The position numbers were made by a program, and so were the translations under genes. Shown one piece after another: positions 60,659-64,000 of a stretch of 64,000 nt of DNA. This DNA is from Longimicrobium sp. (GTDB taxonomy: Bacteria; Gemmatimonadota; Gemmatimonadetes; Longimicrobiales; Longimicrobiaceae): assembly GCA_036377595.1 (NCBI GenBank), contig DASUYB010000107.1:1-64000 (forward strand), in the 5' to 3' direction. Below the pieces are notes generated by a model. That model made no database searches, was not told the DNA's origin, and worked only from the letters and a program-made list of their open reading frames with translations. Numbering within the stretch: the first letter of the stretch is position 1; each line of letters starts with the position of its first letter.

Positions 60659-61837
60659 ATGCTTCGCAACCGACTCATCCCCGCGCTGGCCGCGGCGGCG
60701 CTGCTGGCCGCCTGCGACCGACACCACGACGTCATCATCGGCGGGCCGCCGCCGGGCGCGCCCACCGACCTGAGCGTCGAGACCCACTGGGTGCTCGAGG
60801 GCTTCACCAACACCGGTCAGTCCACCGGCTACCCGGTGGTGGACGTGCACTGGAACCCGCCGGCGAACTGGAGCAGCCAGCCGTTCCGCGTCTACGCCCG
60901 GCGCGTGGGCGACGCGAACTTCTTCCTGATCGCCACGGTCACCTCATGCACCGCCAACGGGTGCGTGTACCGCGACCGCAACGTCACGCAGGGCGTGCAG
61001 TACGAGTACTACGTGGCCACGGCCGACGAGGACACCAACCAGGAGACGACCACCGACTTCCGCGAGGTGGTGCGCGTCCCCGCGTCCACCACGCCCGCCA
61101 CACCGCAGGCCGACAGCGCGGTGGCGCTCGACAACGCCGCGTTCGTCCGCTGGCGCGACGGCGGCGTGGGCGGCGCGCTGTGGAAGTACGTGGTCTACCT
61201 CACCCGCATCGACGCCACCAGCTACCTCTACGGGCTGGGGGAGACGGACGGGCTGGGGCTGGTGGACACGCGGGCGACGAACGGCCACGTGTACGGCTAC
61301 CGGGTGGCCGCGGTGGACACCTTCGAGCACGTGAGCGCGCTCTCCGCGGAGATGACGGTGGTGCCGCGGCCCGACGTGCGCAGCGAGCTGATCTACACCT
61401 TCCAGACGAACTCCACGCAGAGCGGCTTCCGCTTCCAGACGTCGGAGTCCACCAACCCGGTCCTCGACGGCTCGTCGGCGCAGGCGCAGTGGCGGCTGGA
61501 GCGCACGGGGGCGGGGTGGCAGATCGTGCCGCTGAACGGCTCGTCCGTCGTCGAGTACAGCGGCCGCACCACGGCGCTCGCCTGCGGCCCCGGCGCCGAC
61601 GCCGACTGCCGCGCGGCCACGCGGGCGCCGACGGCGGGATACCAGACCACCGCCATCCTCATCAAGCCCGAGTTCAGCTACATCCTGCGGGTGACGGGGA
61701 GCGACGGGCAGACGCACTACGGCGTCGTGCGCGCCGACATCCTGGGGAACGACGGCTCGGGGCACGACCTGATGATCTTCGACTGGGCATACCAGCTCGT
61801 CGCCAACGACGTGCGCCTCGACCGCGTGGGGGGGTGA
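60659..61837 (+). CDS. Lipoprotein with fibronectin type III-like domains
   Basis: The 392-residue protein has a signal ending AAALLAACDRH (lipobox). Two beta-sandwich modules of FN3 style follow: GAPTDLSVETHWV ... VDVHWNPPANWSSQPFRVYARRVGDANFFLIATV ... YEYYVATADEDTN, and ALDNAAFVRWRDGGVGGALWKYVVYLTRID ... GYRVAAVDTFEHVSALS. The remainder (about 240-392) is beta-rich with a cysteine pair (ALACGPGADADCRA). It is probably displayed on the cell envelope. No enzyme motif is seen. Confidence 0.75.
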   Translation: MLRNRLIPALAAAALLAACDRHHDVIIGGPPPGAPTDLSVETHWVLEGFTNTGQSTGYPVVDVHWNPPANWSSQPFRVYARRVGDANFFLIATVTSCTANGCVYRDRNVTQGVQYEYYVATADEDTNQETTTDFREVVRVPASTTPATPQADSAVALDNAAFVRWRDGGVGGALWKYVVYLTRIDATSYLYGLGETDGLGLVDTRATNGHVYGYRVAAVDTFEHVSALSAEMTVVPRPDVRSELIYTFQTNSTQSGFRFQTSESTNPVLDGSSAQAQWRLERTGAGWQIVPLNGSSVVEYSGRTTALACGPGADADCRAATRAPTAGYQTTAILIKPEFSYILRVTGSDGQTHYGVVRADILGNDGSGHDLMIFDWAYQLVANDVRLDRVGG

Positions 61838-62075
61838 TGGCAGCTCCGGGGATCCCGGTGCGCCTCGCCTGATCGCGTGCCGGGTCAACCCGGCATCGGA
61901 CGGAAGTCGTGCCCGGATGTGGGAGAAGTACCGCGGCCAGGGCGCCGCAGCCGGCAGATAGATGAGGGTTTCGATACACGCAGATGATCGCCCGGGCGGG
62001 CGGAGGAGCGGGGTCACCAACCGCAGGAAGCCAACCTCCGTTCGTCCGGGCGATTCCTCCTCGCGGGAGGAGACG

Positions 62076-63131
62076 ATGATGCCACTCCTTCGGCCGATCC
62101 TGGCCGCGCTGGCCCTCTCCGCGGCTTCGACACCTCACGCGAACCTTCCGCGCGGCGATGCGGATCCCTCCGTGCGCGACACGGCGGCGCTGCGGCGCTC
62201 GCTCGCGGCGGCGCTCGGCGGCGACTTCCGGATCGCGCGCCACGAGCTGAGCCGCGGGCTGCGGGAGCGCGGCGGCGTCTACTGGCTCGTGCACGCGCAG
62301 CCCGTGCGCAGCGGCGACTACGCCCTCGCCTACCGCTACGCGTATCGTGACCACGTGCACCCGGAGAACCCGCTGTACACGCACGTGGAGCACGCCTCCG
62401 CCATCCGCGTGGGCGGGCGCGGCTGCCTGCGCCGCGCCGAGATCCGGGACGTGTGCGTGGGCGACACCATCATCCTGCCGTTCGTGCTGAACGACTTCGG
62501 CGAGCACACCTTCAGCGTCACCCGGCGAGATCCCGGCGCGCCGCTCGCGCCGCCCGACATGGATGGAGAGCTGACGACGGAGCCGGTGCGGAATCCCGCC
62601 GCGCCGCACCTGGAGTATCTCGGCTGGCGGTCGTACGTGATGTGGCACCGCAACGGCGGCGCTACCATCGCGTACTCCGCCGATTTCCGCGCCGGCGCGC
62701 CCGGGCGGCTCAACCTGCGGGTGACGACCAGGCCGGGTGACGTCGCGCCCCCGACGGGCTGGTACGGCGCCGTGCCGATCGTCATCGTGCCGCGCGGCCA
62801 GCCGGTGACGGTGCTGCTGGAGCACGAGAACGTCGTCGGCCGCGACGAGGCGCACGGGTTCTCGTCGCACACCGGCAACGAGTACCAGACCACGCTCAAG
62901 CTCCTGCAGCCGGGCGATCGCATCTCCATCGAGTACATGCGCGTCCTCTCCCCCGCGCGGGGCGGACCCCGGGACAGGGGCGGACCGCGGGACGGCCCGG
63001 CGCCGGAGAATGACGCCGTGACGCCGGTGATCGCCCGGCTGCCGTTCCGCCTGGACACGGCAGAGCGGTTCAATGCCTGGATCACGGGCCATCTCCCCGC
63101 GAACACCGAGGAGAATGGGAGGGGAAGATGA
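62076..63131 (+). CDS. Secreted protein of unknown function
   Basis: The 351-residue protein starts at ATG 62076 with GGGAGGAGA upstream and a signal peptide (LLRPILAALALSAASTPHA). Its body is charged and beta-rich, with YRDHVHPENPLYTHVEHASAIRVGGRGCLRRAEIRDVCVGDTIILPFVL, where two cysteines may pair, and RGQPVTVLLEHENVVGRDEAHGFSSHTGNEYQTTLKLLQPGDRISIEYM. I do not recognise the family. It overlaps the next gene by ATGA, so the two are made together. Confidence 0.65.
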   Translation: MMPLLRPILAALALSAASTPHANLPRGDADPSVRDTAALRRSLAAALGGDFRIARHELSRGLRERGGVYWLVHAQPVRSGDYALAYRYAYRDHVHPENPLYTHVEHASAIRVGGRGCLRRAEIRDVCVGDTIILPFVLNDFGEHTFSVTRRDPGAPLAPPDMDGELTTEPVRNPAAPHLEYLGWRSYVMWHRNGGATIAYSADFRAGAPGRLNLRVTTRPGDVAPPTGWYGAVPIVIVPRGQPVTVLLEHENVVGRDEAHGFSSHTGNEYQTTLKLLQPGDRISIEYMRVLSPARGGPRDRGGPRDGPAPENDAVTPVIARLPFRLDTAERFNAWITGHLPANTEENGRGR

Positions 63132-63535
63132 GGATGAGATCCGCACGAAACCGGGGCCGCGCGTTGCTGCGCGTGATGTTCTGCGCGATGCTCTCCGTCA
63201 CGATCGCGGGATGCTCGGACATCCTGGCGGCGGCGGGGCTCACCGACCTGTCCGGCTACTGGGTGGGGCGATACGACTCCGATTTCGACTTCTACCTGGA
63301 CCTCGACGACGACGTCTATGGGGTGTACGGGCGCGCGGGTCTGGTGCGCGGCGGCTCGTACTCCGACATCTACGTCGACGCGGTGCGGGACGGCAGCCGG
63401 ATCGTCTTCTACGCCGACGAGCCGGGGTACGGCAGCACGCCGATCTTCGAGGGCCACGTCACCGGCCGCGACCGCATCGACGGCATCGCCTATCTCGAGG
63501 TGATCCCCCGCGCCGTCATCCTCCATCGCCAGTAG
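63128..63535 (+). CDS. Small lipoprotein, partner of the preceding gene
   Basis: The 135-residue lipoprotein has a signal ending MLSVTIAGC (C about 28). It then has a compact beta domain (LSGYWVGRYDSDFDFYLDLDDDVYGVYGRAGLVRGGSYSDIYVDAVRDGSRIVFYADEPGYGSTPIFEGHVTGRDRIDGIAYLEVIPRAVI). The pattern resembles small lipocalin-like or META-like barrels, but no family is certain. The ATGA overlap with the upstream secreted protein suggests a joint role. A hairpin terminator follows after 20 bp. Confidence 0.68.
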   Translation: MRMRSARNRGRALLRVMFCAMLSVTIAGCSDILAAAGLTDLSGYWVGRYDSDFDFYLDLDDDVYGVYGRAGLVRGGSYSDIYVDAVRDGSRIVFYADEPGYGSTPIFEGHVTGRDRIDGIAYLEVIPRAVILHRQ

Positions 63536-63554
63536 GACAAATCCCCAAAAGAAA

Positions 63555-63623
63555 GTCTCACGCAGAGGGCGCAGAGGCCGCAGAGGTAAGTTCTCTGCGA
63601 CCTCTGCGGCCTCTGCGTGAGAC
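63555..63623 (+). terminator. TCTCAC-family hairpin after the lipoprotein pair
   Basis: GTCTCACGCAGAGG (63555-63568) pairs with CCTCTGCGTGAGAC (63610-63623). The inner units GCGCAGAGGCCGCAGAGG mirror CCTCTGCGGCCTCTGCG. It lies between two convergent genes and could end both. Confidence 0.75.
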
Positions 63624-63631
63624 TTTATCCG

Positions 63632-64000
63632 TTATCTCCTGATGCCGGAACTGTCGGAGGCGGGGGCGTCGTCGCAGGGGAGGAGGTCGCCGGACGAGGC
63701 GGGCGAGTCGGTCAATCTCCATCTCCAGCAGCTGGAGACGCCGGGCTGCAGGCGCGTGGAATACGACAGCGGGCCCGCCGCGCCGCCGGCCGTGGTCTGC
63801 GCCCGCAGCGCGATGGTCGGCTCGGACGCGATCACCCGCTTGCACACCTCGCGGCCCGACATCACGTCGTAGCGCGTCATCCCCGCGTAGGCGACGATGT
63901 TGCCGTACGCCACCGTCTCGTTCTGCACGCACACGCGCAGCGGCTGGGCGGCGGCGTTCGGCGCGCCGCGCGGAAGCGAGCCGCCGCACGCGGCCGACAG
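63632..64000 (-). CDS. Lipoprotein, N-terminal end beyond the window
   Basis: A reading frame open to the window end gives 122 residues before its stop at 63632. It begins LSAACGGSLPRG, which looks like the end of a lipoprotein signal peptide, so little is missing. The rest has QPLRVCVQNETVAYGNIVAYAGMTRYDVMSGREVCKRVIASEPTIALRAQTTAGG and a second cysteine pair (SSCWRW, LLPCDDA). I do not recognise it. Confidence 0.65.
   Translation of the reverse strand: MSAACGGSLPRGAPNAAAQPLRVCVQNETVAYGNIVAYAGMTRYDVMSGREVCKRVIASEPTIALRAQTTAGGAAGPLSYSTRLQPGVSSCWRWRLTDSPASSGDLLPCDDAPASDSSGIRR

Overview
The window is a 64-kb piece of a very GC-rich (about 70% by eye) Gram-negative bacterial chromosome. Gene content (Tol-Pal, an LptD-like outer-membrane protein, TonB receptor with FecI/FecR, TatC, many lipoproteins with signal peptides ending AAC) shows a two-membrane cell. 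Frequent GTG starts, 4-base GTGA/ATGA overlaps, large families of hairpin repeats between genes and a small peptide with a KLKLDVDTLRVDQF-type leader suggest a Gemmatimonadota member close to Longimicrobium. That assignment is inference from style and remembered family patterns, not a database match.

Layout. 1-4.8 kb: a truncated membrane-anchored protein, a DsbA-like oxidoreductase overlapping a VKOR-type oxidase, a 72-aa protein, a 55-aa two-cysteine peptide with its own promoter and terminator, a second DsbA-like lipoprotein with a DUF402 gene, and a DUF559 endonuclease gene inside a perfect 44-bp inverted repeat. 4.9-7.2 kb: a malic enzyme-phosphotransacetylase fusion. 7.5-21.4 kb: five paralogous secreted S8 (proteinase K-like) proteases, an EXORDIUM-like lipoprotein and a lower-GC island (ParB-like protein, cysteine-rich secreted protein, class C beta-lactamase-fold hydrolase). 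Four of the five proteases carry, 225-310 bp ahead of the start, copies of a palindrome GCACC-N5-GGTGC that looks like a shared operator. 21.8-25 kb: ferredoxin-like protein, acetyltransferase, small membrane protein, glycosyltransferase. 25.3-29.7 kb: TonB receptor with STN domain, FecR anti-sigma factor and divergent ECF sigma factor. 30-37.2 kb: peptidoglycan recycling (murQ, unknown gene, anmK, HEAT lipoprotein, nagZ, ampG). 37.8-40.7 kb: HD-GYP and metallo-beta-lactamase-fold pair. 41-45.3 kb: membrane protein, NTF2-like protein, ECF sigma factor, SRAP protein, AAA ATPase. 45.7-60.2 kb: conserved cell-envelope and haem genes (LysM protein, CcsA/HemX-like, siroheme synthase N-domain, hemA, tolQ, tolR, tolA/tonB, tolB, pal, cpoB, nrdR, tatC, lptD-like). 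60.6-64 kb: four secreted or lipid-anchored proteins of unknown role, the last cut by the window end.

Almost every gap of over 200 bp is filled by repeats built as inverted repeats: (i) hairpins starting TCTCAC[AG]C, usually just after a + strand stop codon and often followed by a T run; (ii) a hairpin family with CCTCTCCCGACAGCAGGAGAGG-like cores, two members of which have different but fully self-complementary arms; (iii) a 260-270 bp element with ATACCG termini in three copies; (iv) several elements with 15-40 bp terminal inverted repeats; (v) seven-base tandem repeats. No tRNA, rRNA, CRISPR array or canonical insertion sequence was seen.
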